A stretch of DNA of 64,000 nt from Cyrtodaria siliqua (Eukaryota; Mollusca; Bivalvia; Adapedonta; Hiatellidae). The notes under the pieces are model-generated. The model was not told the DNA's origin and did not search any database. It saw only the letters and a program-made list of their open reading frames with translations. The stretch is taken from positions 30,854 to 94,853 of the forward strand of contig JAWPHD010010324.1 in NCBI GenBank assembly GCA_037043455.1. The letters run 5' to 3'. Each line of letters starts with the position of its first letter. Positions within the stretch are counted from its first letter, which is position 1. The position numbers were made by a program, and so were the translations under genes. Positions 33,784 to 45,446 of the stretch are shown in pieces.

Positions 33784-34916
33784 TTATTTACTGGCCGCAG
33801 TTACCAAGCAAACACTTGCTGTACTCCACTGGGTTTGCGTGCGCATTCTCACCCAAGTTATTGCATACGCATTTACAAACTCCGTTTTTCTTTCAGTGTA
33901 ACAGAAAACGTCAATATTCGCCCATATTGACGTGTTCATATTGACGTGTTGTAAAATTATTGTACTGAAAATACTATTTTGCATACTCGTTATATTTTGC
34001 AATACAAACAGGAAGTTTGTCATGTGATGTAAACATTATAGTATTTTTGTTCGATGTGAAAAATTCCTACGTTGTTACGACAACATTTTTTGTTTCAAAT
34101 AAATATATTTTATGAAAATAAAATGTTAAACACTATTGTCTGGCTTTAATTATTCGTTTTTATATTAAAATTGTGTATGCCGGTTCTTCCGCAATCCTAA
34201 TGTTGCGCAATATTATTACGCAGAAGAACTCGTGCATAATCCCATTACAAAGCTAATAACCTATAAATATTGTTCTGGGTATTTTAGCGAGCAGAACTAG
34301 GTGCGCAATTCCTCAAACATATATTTATGTTTTGCAACGGCGGTCATCCAATATATTCGACAGAAATCGCTACATGTGAAGTAAAGTGACAGTCTGACAA
34401 GCGGGATGGTTTCAATATATTGTTTGTTGCGCTTGTTTCTGTCAACGCCCTTGGCAAACTTTTTTGGCACTTCCAGACACATTTTAAATAGTACATAAAT
34501 AAATTATGTGTCAGTGAAACTGACATTTTCTGTTGGAAAGTAACATAAATTGCTTTCCAAAATCGGATGAGACTATTCCCAAAGAAATATGTCACACCCC
34601 AAAGTTGTTTTCGCCTCAACAAACATTCAAATATCTATTAATTTCTATTCAAAAATTATGTTAGGCTGTTGGAAAAGAATTAATAAATTAATGAACGCAT
34701 CCTAAAGTTTAATCACAAACTATTAAGTCCAACTGAAGGTACGTGTTGACTTTTTTAATTTACTGCTGTCACAGCAACACTGAATGCTTTTACTTATAGG
34801 AAAAGCTCTATCAAAAACGTGCTTAGTTGTAAAATTGTATTATTTTTAATCGATTTTCAAATTTAAAACAATGTTAACGGGTGTTTGAAGAAGACAAAAT
34901 AAAAACTCATTTAGCC
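33784..34916. other. No recognisable gene
   Basis: AT-rich sequence; short open frames on the minus strand show no motif. Confidence 0.45.
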
Positions 34917-35038
34917 TTGGCTCCGATATATATGGGATCGAGGCTATGAAGATATATATATGGGATCGAGGCTATGAAGATATATATATGGGATCGAGGC
35001 TATGAAGATATATATATGGGATCGAGGCTATGAAGATA
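34917..35038. repeat. ~28-bp tandem repeat, about 4 copies
   Basis: Unit ATATGGGATCGAGGCTATGA plus AGATATAT, almost without variation, so probably recent. Confidence 0.9.
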
Positions 35039-35093
35039 AATCCTCACTATTAAGAAACTGAAAGAGGGGAGCGGCTTTTTAATGGTGAACATT

Positions 35094-35155
35094 TCTCTTC
35101 ATAGACTATCCGACTTAGTGTTTACCAGAAGTTTATCAATAGTCTGAGATAGTCT
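35094..35155 (+). repeat. Decayed TIR of the 9585-10517 element
   Basis: TTCATAGACTATCCG.CTTAGTGTTTAC followed by TTTATC.ATAGTCT matches the 78-bp TIR with several changes. No second arm was found nearby. Confidence 0.65.
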
Positions 35156-35644
35156 GAATTCTGAGGTAACTGACTGGTTAAAAAAAGTAGGATAAAGGTG
35201 TAACATGCCCACTGATGTTTGCATTGAGTTGTGTATGAATTAAATGCCATGTTGTCATTCATATCTAGGCCGAAATTAAAAATGAATTACTTGCATTCTC
35301 ATCACAAATGACACATATGCTGCCTAAAAAATCCGCAGAAAAAGTGGGGGTCATGTATCTTCTAAGAAAGAACTTGTCTCATGAATGAAAGCTCTCTAAA
35401 AACATATACACTGAGATGCCAACATATTGTATTCAAACACTCATTTCCATATAAGAAAAAATTCAAAACTCACAATTTTAACATGACAATGCTAACCAAA
35501 ACTGGCGAAAATTAGTGAAAATGCCTTTTTTTACGAAAAGAAATGAGAATTATTTACTGACCGCTATTATGCCGCAGGCTACACCTAAACACAGATATAT
35601 AGAGTGATAGTAAAAACGCATGACATTTGAACTTCACAACTTAC
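35156..35644. other. No recognisable gene (intron side of receptor exon)
   Basis: AT-rich; it would be the first intron of the exon at 35645-36092 if that gene is intact. Confidence 0.45.
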
Positions 35645-36092
35645 TTGAGAGTTTGCCAATGTTGAACGACAGTATGGTCAACGACGAGTACATGTCATCA
35701 TCAAGCTTATCTCTCACCACGAGGTCACCAAGTCCAGTCACCATTGGCAACCCCAGGTACTGCGCCAGCCGTCCGGCGGCTATGATCGTGCTTGAACAAG
35801 CCGGACCGATTATCGCCTGTACCTGGTTGTTATAGTACAGTTCGGACAGATGACCAATGGCTTTATCTTTCGGACAATATCCAGTGTAAGTGTGGTAAAT
35901 CGGTGAAAATGTAATACCGTACTCATTTCTGGCTATTTCGAATCCGAACTCTATGGCGGGAGCGGTTCGTTTGAGATCAAACGGTTCCGATGATTCTGTC
36001 ATGAGCAGAACGCCGACCTTCACCGTGACTTGGAACGAATTTGAAATAAACATAATCAGTAATATTAAATCCTGAACGATGCTTCGTAACAT
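35645..36092 (-). CDS. ANF-receptor / receptor guanylate cyclase, exon 1 (copy 2)
   Basis: Paralogue of the exon at 21238-21685, again exactly 448 bp with the same GTAAGT donor and phase 1. I count 22 differences in 149 residues, mostly in the signal peptide (ILLIMFISNSF) and near the 3' end. The core from VTVKVGVLLMTE to LGLPMVTGLGDL is nearly unchanged, as expected for purifying selection on the ligand-binding lobe or for recent duplication. The ATG at 36092 is the only start compatible with a signal peptide. Membrane receptor with an extracellular N-terminus by family. Remaining exons should lie below 35645; none was identified with confidence, although copy 1 lies downstream of it on the same strand. 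Confidence 0.78.
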
Positions 36093-37200
36093 ATTTCCAC
36101 TGTTTTAGACTAATCCAAATTAACACAAACTAGCAACTTATTTAATCAGCTTGATTTTGATATCCGTCATTGGGGGCGGCATGAACGATGTGTGGACGCC
36201 AGTATTACATCGATATTTCTATTTATTCACCTTTAATTCACCTTTAATGTCTCTAATCGCATTACCAAGAACACGTTTGACTATTGTAAATCGGTCACGC
36301 TATATAATCCCGTGAGATACTGCCTTGGCTCGTCAGAACAAGAAATATCAAATCATAAAGTTAACCAATAGAGCGGGTACCTGAAACAATAGCAAGAAAG
36401 AGTTTCCCCCTCACCCATCCCATCACCACTCCCACACACACACACAAATTAAATGTAAAACGCAGACTATTATTAGTTTAACCGACACTCCTTGCCTTCA
36501 TCTCCATTAAACCTATCCCAACCCACAACAATATCTGCTGAAATTCGGACACCAAATGCTAAGTATCAACTTTTGTATCTTAACTAATTTTCTTATTTTA
36601 AATATATTTTAGAATAGATATATGATAAGTATTTTGTTTTGACCCATAGTTTGAAAACATTTATTTTTTGCTTAAATTGTTACATCTTTTGAGAGTTACC
36701 CTCCCTTTATATGAAAACATGAAATGTAATGATAAATCACATAACATGAGTCAAAGATCGCTTAAAGATATATTATTCTTAAAATTGGTAAGAAATAATA
36801 GTTAAAAACATAAAAATTAGACCCATTTATCGCAGATTCTCCGTCTATAAAAAAATGAAATAGGGATGATCTTAAATTACCTCCCTTTAAATTGAATATT
36901 GTTTGAAATTCAAGTAACTGTAATTCAACGTTAACATTAATTATTTCGAAAATTTCTTTTGCAAACGCATTTGTAGTGGTAATGCTATTAAAACATGATG
37001 TCAAAATAATTTTAACTGACATATTTTAGAATTAGGAACATCGAAAGCAAAGGTGAAATATGGCGTGTCTTTTGAGTATATATTCGGAAATATATGTATA
37101 TAATATACAATCTGTTCAAATCTTACACTTATTGGTTGTCCCGTTTTCTCACAGTAGCCAATTTTATCTCATTGCGCACACGCTTCGAGTTTCGCCCTGG
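36093..37200. other. No recognisable gene
   Basis: AT-rich. A minus-strand frame of 86 codons (37022 to 36762) shows no motif. A short CA run lies near 36435. Confidence 0.45.
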
Positions 37201-37207
37201 TAAGTGT

Positions 37208-37231
37208 CACGTGATCCTGTGACGTCATTGG
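37208..37231 (+). promoter_or_regulatory. E-box, CRE and inverted CCAAT cluster
   Basis: CACGTG (37208-37213), TGACGTCA (37220-37227) and ATTGG directly after it, about 80 bp upstream of the THAP ATG at 37310. The 13-mer GTGACGTCATTGG recurs exactly inverted at 39291-39303. Confidence 0.5.
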
Positions 37232-37309
37232 TACCAAACGATAATCGGTGTCGCATTGAGTTGTATAGTATTGTATATGTAGGATTACGTTTTATGGTAC
37301 TTGTTAAAA

Positions 37310-37681
37310 ATGCCGTGTGCTTTTGCTGGGTGAAAAAGTTTGCATAAAGAAGGACAAGATAATAACCTAAGTTTCATTCGTTTCCCTAATCGAGATAATG
37401 ATATATTAAGATTTGAAATGTGGGTAGACCGTTACCGAAGAAAATCGCCCGACTCGTCGAGAAAGTGGGAACCTACGAAAGACGCGCGAGTTTATAGCAA
37501 ACATTTTGAGTTGATTTCGTGGGAAGTCCATCCTTTGGTTTCATTATCTTTGAATTTGGAGAACAAAAGGCCATGCATATTAAAATCAACAGCGGTACCA
37601 ACGATATTTGACTATAAAAATGAGAAGTGCATAACCCCGCCGTCTCCAAGCAAGTTGTATTCGCCTATTCGACGGCGTTGA
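37310..37681 (+). pseudogene. THAP-type zinc finger domain, broken
   Basis: THAP domains are C2CH zinc fingers that bind DNA in host regulators and in transposases. The ATG at 37310 opens MPCAFAG followed by TGA (37331-37333) exactly where the second zinc-binding Cys is expected, then RFPNRD, EMWVDRYRRK, KDARVYSKHF and a late AVPTIF motif. The third ligand (usual CSKHF) is Tyr. Two of four zinc ligands are therefore lost, so the domain should not fold. The frame otherwise stays open to 37681. A promoter-like cluster lies just upstream. It could be a dead host gene or the end of a THAP-bearing DNA transposon. Confidence 0.72.
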
Positions 37682-38996
37682 GGCGGAAATTCATAATTGA
37701 AGTAAGATTGAAATTTATGTTCAATTATCTTAGCACCTCATCGGGTATACGTATGATAAATTGAAGAAAGCTGTATAGTCTTAGATCTTTATATACACCG
37801 TGAATGGTTAGCTGTTGAATTAGAAGCATGCGTCTTTACGTGAATCAATGAAGAGTTGACGGCGCTAATAATATGTAGCCGTCTTTTTTTTAAATATTGC
37901 TAAGAACGTTCAGCATATAAATTTAAATGAATCCGGTGAAATAAACACTGTGTCTTTGTTTCCAAATTTTAATTTTAATCATTTTAAATTATTCACCCTC
38001 TTCTGCCAATAGTGTTATACATATATATTACCAACATATATAGGTCTATGGATTTGAAAAAAAAGACAAAATGTTTCATGGATATCTATTACAAGGCAGA
38101 AAATTAATAATATTTCTAGCTTTTATATTAATTCAGTAATGTTTTATGGCAAAGCAACAACAATAACGCCTCTTAGCTCGTGCAATAAGTAAAACAAGTA
38201 TAATAGAATAAAATAGTTTATATTATGGTAATTTGATATGTTTGGTCTGTTTTCGATTTGTATATCAGGAGTAAGTATACATGAGTAAGTATACTTACTA
38301 ACTGTCTATATCGTGCTTATAATACATTTGGCTATATTATGTTTTCTCTCTTTGTGCGCGACAAATTAGAGCTCGCATATCATGTGATATATCCGTCTTG
38401 TGCAATACGCGTCTGCCCTCGGCGGTATTACACCGCTCAACTTGAGTAGTTGCAATAAACAGGAAATATGATTATCATAAAACTAGGTTTCCCTAAATAG
38501 TGCGTGCTTTTGTGATATACCGACGTATATATGTACCCCAATTAGGCTGTACTTTAATAGTGCACCGCAATATTTGATTAGTCTGTATTGATATTTGGGG
38601 GCAGTGGAGACTAGAGAGCGTGTCATATTTCAAACACCGCTCCTGGAGTGTTTGGTGTTGATGGCGACTTATGGCAAATATATAATACTATAGAAATTAT
38701 GGTGCCGGAATTATATGCTGTTTCATTTATTATTGTTTTTATTCATTTTTTATCAGTTATGGATAATATCTAATAAATATATTTGTTCCATGTCTACTTA
38801 TCGGCAAAAAGATCTGACGCTCGTATTTATGTATAGGTATTAGACCAGGTTCATTCATTCGGAATATACTACATTTCGCGTTATTGTGTATGTACCGTGT
38901 TGCGGGTGATTTACTGTCAGATTTCGATGAAAACAATGTTTACGTTGTTTTTTGTTTGTTGTTGCTGTAAGTGTATAAATACACTATTTTGTCAGA
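37682..38996. other. Non-coding stretch between THAP and acidic ORF
   Basis: No transposase or other motif. Short inverted sequences such as GGCGGTATTACACCGC (38420s) are present. Confidence 0.5.
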
Positions 38997-39236
38997 TTAG
39001 TGAATAGTGTAATGAACCGCTGAACGTAACGAATGACATGACACGATAGTATTTACAAGCTCTCCATTTGCACTTGCACCGCGTTCGACTTCATCATCAG
39101 TTGATGAATCCGATGTATTTTCGTCCTCAGACACGTATTCTGGCTCAAAATCGTAAGGTTGCACATTGTCTAACCGTCGTATCACGCGTATTTCCTCTGA
39201 CTCAGTATCATGATCGCTTAAATCCCACATTGTCAC
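38997..39236 (-). CDS. Acidic ORF, unrecognised (79 codons)
   Basis: It begins MTMWDLSDHDTESEE and continues with VQPYDFEPEYVSEDE and a Ser/Asp/Glu-rich stretch. The PYxFEPE segment resembles the N-terminal tails of several invertebrate families with mobile-element links, including P2X7-C-domain proteins, but I cannot assign it. A GTAAAT that could be a splice donor lies in the last third, so it may be a first exon. A CRE plus ETS pair lies about 60 bp upstream on the same strand, which makes transcription plausible. Confidence 0.4.
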   Translation of the reverse strand: MTMWDLSDHDTESEEIRVIRRLDNVQPYDFEPEYVSEDENTSDSSTDDEVERGASANGELVNTIVSCHSLRSAVHYTIH

Positions 39237-39290
39237 ACAAGGTATGCTGTTTTGCGTTCAGTCCCAATGTAAACACAAAATAGTTTGTTC

Positions 39291-39311
39291 CCAATGACGT
39301 CACTTCCGGTA
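39291..39311 (-). promoter_or_regulatory. CCAAT, CRE and ETS-like sites
   Basis: Read on the minus strand: ACCGGAAGTGACGTCATTGG, i.e. an ETS core next to TGACGTCA and an inverted CCAAT, a combination common in metazoan proximal promoters. It lies upstream of the acidic ORF. Confidence 0.5.
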
Positions 39312-39905
39312 ATTCGCGCGAGAGTTTTTCCCCTTAGATTTTTTTCGATTTTTTAGCAATGCCTGTTCGCCTGTTCGATTTTTATCTTTAAAAACATATT
39401 TTCACTGAACATACATCAATGGCATAGTAAAAATCGTATTTATAATGATATTTAATACTTAAAAACATATCAAAAGCGGATTTGTTAATTTAAGACCAAT
39501 TTCTGCTCCTATATACCCAGTTGTATAAGTGTTATAACTTATTTCTAAGAAAACACATTGAATTAAAAGTTTTAAAATATATTCAAGCAATCAGAGTAGA
39601 CGATTTACACTCATTATTTTGCAGTTTAACCATATCTCTAATCAAGCTCAAGATACACAAAACAATGAGAATATTATTCTAAAGTTGGTACTTAGCAATC
39701 TGGTTTAGTGTATTGCAGAAACATAAATATGAGCATACCCACAACCAGCTGGGTATACAGTATATGTTTGTAAGTGTTACCCTCATGCAGATAATGCTGT
39801 ATACGTGTACATGTTTATTGATCCAGGTCTCAGATTGTTTATTTTAATAGCACACATAAATAGCTATGGTGGCTGATTTCTGCAATTTCGTCTTTGCGCT
39901 ATTTT
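39312..39905. other. No recognisable gene
   Basis: AT-rich; nothing supported. Confidence 0.4.
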
Positions 39906-40258
39906 TCCGCGAAAAGACGACAAAACGAAAAGACGACAAATGCAGCGTGAAAAGACGACAGAACGAAAAGAGGAAAGAATAACAGGACGAAAAGACGACA
40001 TTTCAAGGGCGAAAAGACGAAAAAACGCCACGCGAAAAGACGAAGAGACGACACTTCAGCCGCGAAAAAACGCCTTTTGATATTATAGTCTTTTCGTAAT
40101 TTCGTGTAGCCTTCTGTCGTCTTTTCGCTTCTAATCTGTCTATTTTCGTTCTTCGTTCTTTCGTCTTTTCGGTCTGTCGTCTTTTCACTCTGCAGTTGTC
40201 ATTTTTTTGTTTTGTCGTCTTTTCGTCTTTTCGTTCTGACGACTTTTCACCTTCCGGA
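39906..40258. repeat. GAAAAGACGA repeat arranged as a giant palindrome
   Basis: The left half (39906-40080) repeats GAAAAGACGAC with variable spacers; the right half (40085-40258) repeats the complement GTCGTCTTTTCG. The two halves could pair into a hairpin of about 170 bp. Confidence 0.85.
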
Positions 40259-40945
40259 AGACATGCGTGTTACGGTCATTGCGGCATATTTAACGTTGAC
40301 TACTAAACGTCAGGAAGATTTTGAATTGTTGGGGTAATGGGTAAAAAATACAGGGTGTGTACCTAACTTCTGTCCAACAATACTAAAAGGAGGGTTATTT
40401 ACTATTTCTTGTAACTGTTTTTTTTAAAAACGCAGAAGAATAAAACATAATATTATAACAATAATAATATTTTGATTTTGTAACTTTCCAGGGCTTTTTT
40501 CAAAACTGATGATCATATCTGGACCTGTCGCACTAATTATACTGAAAGGAAAAAGAATAATCAATTTTTTTTCTATACTACACTATTATATACACCTAAT
40601 TCTACGTAATATTCCATATATATATCAACTAATTACAAAAAGGACAACTCTGTCATGTGGTAGACCTTTTAATCAAAGTATACTTTGTTAAATGAAATTC
40701 AGACATGTTGAAGTTTCTCTTGAGAAAGTCAAGCCATTTCAGTAGTGTGTTTAATGTTAACTGCTTGAGCCAAATGCACATTCTTTCGATAATGAAACAT
40801 TAAAGGGTTCACCATTGGTGTGTTCGGTGCTGTTTAAACCTTCTTTTCGAAAGGACAGGACTAATGTCGCCCTGTGCCATTCGATTTGCAGTAGCATATT
40901 AAATATAAATATATAGAGGAAATACCCATTACGCGTTTCTTTTAC
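40259..40945. other. No recognisable gene
   Basis: AT-rich; no motif in the short open frames. Confidence 0.4.
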
Positions 40946-41398
40946 AGGGAGATTTTTTTTTTTTAGAATCTAGTCAATTCTGATGTGCTCAAGTGGTACA
41001 CACCATTTATTTTTGTCAGAAATATTATTGAAAATGAATTCCATTGAATTTAAAATTTTCTAATCAAGGTGAATTGTCATAAGTGGTTATTTTATCCACG
41101 GATAATGATTCTATAGCCAATAACCTGCCACGAAAACAGGATGGAAGTAACTAATGAAACGCAGACGACAAACAATACCCGTGACAAATCGTATACAATC
41201 GAAACTAATCGGTTATTTCCGTATCACTCCGGTAAAAGGATCGAGATGAACGTTCGGTTATTTCCGTGATATGACATTTGTTCACCCTATATTTCATGCG
41301 TGCAATAAAGCTTTATTGCCGGCAACGGAATTCTGATGGATATGTCGTATCGTATATTTAAAAACAAAGTATTGATAGGGAAGTATCACAGTGTCTGA
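40946..41398 (-). repeat. Repeat E, uninterrupted copy
   Basis: Reverse-oriented copy of the repeat that is split at 29027-29313 and 33423-33602. Here the two parts join as TTATTGGCTATAGAATCA (complement), which shows the pre-insertion state. No ORF. Confidence 0.8.
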
Positions 41399-42034
41399 AC
41401 GGAAGTGTACTCATTCCGGTATTGACGTTTGCTGAATCGAGGAAAAACACTGCAGCATATGGCAGGTCCGTACATTTTGATCATTTTCTATCATTATGTG
41501 AATAAATCATAATATAAACGCTGTCCTATGTTCGAACGAGAATAATTACTGAACCAATGAGTACTTGTAAAGGCTGACAGTGAACAATCGAAGGAGATAT
41601 TCGCTTATAAGCATCGGAAAACTTGTGTAAAAAAAAGATGGCGTTACTTTCATTTCACCATATTTTTTATTTAATAACAACATACTACATGTAGCATCAT
41701 TATCGTGCCTTAGTTTATTATTATAGGTCTCCAAGTTCTTTTTTCTTGGAAAAAAAAGTAAAACGTTGAAGAATAGTGTGATTTTCGGCAGTGGGTACAG
41801 CTACAAATATGTACAGGTACTGCGAACCGAGGTTTTATTTACTGTACCGGTATTGCAGTTTTTATCAGCATACGTCCAATGCATCAGTTAAATTGATATA
41901 CAAGTCCTGCAAAATTCTGCGTACTCTGAGTAGTCAATATAGAAAACATTCTGTGGATTAAGTCTGTTTTTATGTTCACTTATTATTTGAATATATTTGA
42001 TTTGTAGGACAACATCTTAGAATAATTTTTGTAG
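41399..42034. other. No recognisable gene
   Basis: Would be intron if the zinc-finger exon at 42035 is real. Nothing else supported. Confidence 0.4.
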
Positions 42035-42487
42035 ACGGATGAATCATTTGAGTTATCGGCGGTTGACGAATCTTTTGTGGACACAAAACCAGTCTCAACA
42101 AGACACATAAAACATATACAAAAACAAAGGAATGACGAAACGATAGACCCAGAACAAACACCCACGCACATCTGTGACCAATGTGGTAAAACATTTTCAT
42201 CAAAAACTCGTTTAAAATATCCCGACAACCGAGAGCATAACAACATTTTCAAACACACGTGTGTGGTTTGTAGTCGTGGGTTCAATGTTCTTTCTGATTA
42301 TAAAGGGCATTTGGCATCCCATCATGAAGTCTTCAAATTAGCTTGTAAAATGTGTGGTGCAAAATATCAATATAAGAAAATCCTCGACGAGTATATGGCC
42401 AACCAACATAACAGAGAAACTTTTGAATGTGACACTTATGGCCAGTCATTCCAAGAAAGGATGCATTACGGTATCACATCAATGTAG
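42035..42487 (+). CDS. Degenerate C2H2 zinc-finger exon
   Basis: An acceptor-like AATAATTTTTGTAG is followed by an open frame in phase 0: TDESFELSAVDESF, then HICDQCGKTF, HTCVVCSRGF..HLASHH, LACKMCGAKY..MANQH and FECDTYGQSF. Only the second and third fingers keep plausible ligands: the first lost its His pair spacing and the fourth has Tyr for its second Cys. C2H2 fingers bind DNA or RNA in the nucleus. The stop is at 42485-42487. It is either the last exon of a decaying zinc-finger gene or a pseudogene. Upstream exons were not found. Confidence 0.6.
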   Translation, partial: TDESFELSAVDESFVDTKPVSTRHIKHIQKQRNDETIDPEQTPTHICDQCGKTFSSKTRLKYPDNREHNNIFKHTCVVCSRGFNVLSDYKGHLASHHEVFKLACKMCGAKYQYKKILDEYMANQHNRETFECDTYGQSFQERMHYGITSM

Positions 42488-42724
42488 TGCGTGACATGAC
42501 GGCACTCTATACATAATCTGCAACAAGGATCTAGCTTGACGTACCACAACAAGACATGCACTGTATAAATTACTACTTTGAAACAGTAGTAAGGACAGCT
42601 TTTGTAAAATGATTTAATTTATCTTTAGATATTTAGACAGTTGTCATTAAGCATTACATGACAATCTTAGATATTTATGATTTTGAAGTATTTTTAAAAT
42701 TAAATTGTTGATAATGTATGGTTT
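42488..42724. other. No recognisable gene
   Basis: AT-rich 3' flank of the zinc-finger exon. Confidence 0.4.
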
Positions 42725-43450
42725 TAGATCACATTAGCCAAAGGGTGATCTATTGGGCTCACTCTTTGTCCTTCGTCCGCCCGTCAGTCGTCAGGTCGTC
42801 TGTCCTTAGCCCGAGGTCTCAGTGCGAAACTGGTATAACTACATTATAAATGTATATGAAGTTACAACAGTTTTTCACTGAACCCTCGAGCCAATTTCTT
42901 CAATCTCATAAACCGCCAGATGAATTATGACCAAATTTGGTGTGAAGCATCCTTATATAAAGGACTCGCAGGTTTGTGCAAATGTTGTCCCTGTGATCAA
43001 ATTCGGCCCTGCCCCGGGGCTTATCAATTTAAATAAATCAATATTAAAAAATCTTCTCTGACACAACGCATAGAGCTGACATTTTGCCAACAGCATTGTC
43101 TTATGTTCTCTACAAAGTTTGTTCAACTGATGACTATGGAGTCATAAATGGCCGGACCGCAGGGATCGCATATTTTACATAGAGTTGTATAGGGAATAAC
43201 TCACAATTCTTCTCCGAAACTATAAGATAAAGTTAAAAATGACCGGCCCCGGGGTGAGGGTTCACATGGTTTAGATAGAGATCTATAGGGAAAAACTTTA
43301 AAATTCTTCTTCTCCGACACTCCAGGAAATATAACTCTGATATTTTGCATGTAGCATTGCTCTATGGATCTCTACCAAGTTTGTTCAAAGTTGACCCTAG
43401 GGTCATAAATGACCGTATCTCGAGGGTCACGTGTTTAAAATAGTTTTTCC
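42725..43450 (-). repeat. Degenerate tandem repeat of the CCCCGGGG family
   Basis: Blocks such as GGTCATAAATGACC, GGCCCCGGGGTGAGGGTTCACATGG, CTTCTTCTCCGACA and CTCTACCAAGTTTGTTCAAA recur. These are the reverse complement of the units at 54010-54980. The 5' part begins GATCACATTAGCC and GGGTGATCTATTGGGC. Confidence 0.65.
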
Positions 43451-44235
43451 ATGTAAACCCACGCACTCATGTGATCGTTTGGGGACCCATATTCCTTTTA
43501 TTGTAAACACTAGGAACGGGGCCCGATTAAATAAATCAGAACAATTACGTTTCTCATTGTACAAATAACTGATAGGTGTATTTCTTTTCTTTCTTTCTTT
43601 TTTCCAAGAAATGAAAAATCGTCACATAATCATCATAGTAATTGTTTATATGTGTTTTCAAATTTATAAACGTGAGTTTGTATTGTGATTAACAATGAAA
43701 GTTTGGCAATATTTCATTTTTATAGTTGGCTCATATTTTTATGTTCGTTTTTAACACCAAGATAAGTGTACTGTTATTGTTTACATTATAACGTTAAAAC
43801 TGTCTTTATTGTTGATCATATATGTTTATTCCAAGAACATGTGGTAATATCTTGGACTCATCGTATCTGTGATGCTTCCTCACTGGTCAGACGCCCGTGC
43901 TTGACATAGCGGGTTGGCTTATTTCTCCTCTCTTATGCTTTTGCCCCTGTCTTGAAGATCGAAAACATGATTCGTGGAACAAGTTAAAATTAAACAAACA
44001 TATATAAAAGTAGTTTACTTAAATGTTAATTCCGTTTCTTCATTAAGTCTCCGCACTATTTAGGTTGCACACAGTTATCTATGCAACCGGTATAAACCAG
44101 AATGGGCGTTCGAGTAACTTGCAGGCGGACCAGGTTTTATACTTGTCGCTGTAATTATCAGTAATTTATTCAGTGTATATACAGTTTAATCTAATGAAGG
44201 GGACATATTTCTATTTTACATCTTTTTAAGCGTGG
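43451..44235. other. No recognisable gene
   Basis: AT-rich; a CTTT run lies near 43580. Confidence 0.4.
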
Positions 44236-44335
44236 CCGTGGCCGTTTGGGGGGGGGGGGGGGGGGGGGGGGGTGAGGGGGGGGGGTTGCGTGGCCGTGGC
44301 CGTGGCCGTTTGGGGGGAGGGGGAGGGGGGAGGGG
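44236..44335. repeat. Poly-G tract and GTGGCCGTGGCC repeat
   Basis: Uninterrupted G runs of more than 20, then GTGGCCGTGGCCGTGGCC and further G runs. It could form a G-quadruplex; run length may be a sequencing artefact. Confidence 0.85.
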
Positions 44336-44359
44336 ATGTTAAAGTTGCTGCTTCTAAAA

Positions 44360-44480
44360 CCTTCTCGCCACCAATAGCTGCGGGTTCGAATCTAAATGGG
44401 GTGACTTGTATGGGAGAAAATGTATGAATGAGAAGTACTGGATTTACACAGGAGAGTGCGGGATGGTCTGCCTACACCAC
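44360..44480 (-). repeat. Dispersed SINE-like repeat
   Basis: A B-box-like GGGTTCGAATC (about 44382) next to GAAGTACTGG and GGTCTGCCTACACCAC, related in reverse to the GTAGAACCAGTACT family. Confidence 0.45.
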
Positions 44481-45446
44481 GAAAAAAATTCGTACATATC
44501 ATTAAATGCAGGCTTTTTGAGCAAGCATACATTTTCCATTTCCGAACCAGATCATGGACAATATACCTCACAGTAGCAACAGTAAAACTGTTTCTTTCCG
44601 TCCATATTGTTGTCTAAAATACATAAAAATGCTTTATTATAGGTAGGAAATGATTATTTGAGTAATACCTAATTTTATTGTAGTGAAGTATTTATTCCAT
44701 CTGCAGAAAATCATAACATCTAGTTTACGCAAAAGACTGAATCGAAAATGAGTCGGCTACAAATTCATATATGTAGTTTATTTTGAGGTAATACTAATAC
44801 AATTTGAAGAATAAGCAACATTGTTGCTGATTCAGTTTAAAGAATAAACAATAGTGTTGCTAAAGATGAATGGACGTTTTCTATTTAACATATTTTATAA
44901 ACAATATTTGAGAGAAAGCACGGACATGGTTAAAAGCAAATACCGGTACAATTTTTTTTACTTTTGGTTTTCCAATACCGGAACACAAATAAAAATCAAT
45001 ACCGGTACAGTTTTTGGTTGGAAGACTTCGCTTTGCATGTTTTCTTTTGATATTTGTGTTTATGCAAGCACTATAAATCATATCATTTCAAACTTGAGAA
45101 TGATTTATCTGTTCCTGCATCCAATAATTGGTGCAAAATGATGGTAAAAATCGATAGTTGATAATTGAATTAGGTGGATGAATTCACTTATGTCAGTTTT
45201 CCAATGTTGGGCAGGGTATAAAACTTAAATTAACACGTATAAATTCATGGTCAAACTTTAAAAACGTAATATAATAGTCCAAATATACTCACTCATTTCT
45301 CTCCTGGTGTTAAATTAATGATAACTGGGTAAAATCATGGTTTTGATTGAGGACCCCTCAAGATGAACTCCATTGTTTCGCTTCAACAAACCACACTACC
45401 GAAATGCGTACACTTCCGTGCAGACACTGTGAGTATGTGATAACGT
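44481..45446. other. No recognisable gene
   Basis: AT-rich. An imperfect repetition around AATACCGGTACA lies at 44938-45010. Nothing else supported. Confidence 0.4.

Noticed and set aside
44236..44335. Functional G-quadruplex promoter element
   Set aside because: G runs could fold, but no gene lies next to them and run lengths may be sequencing error.
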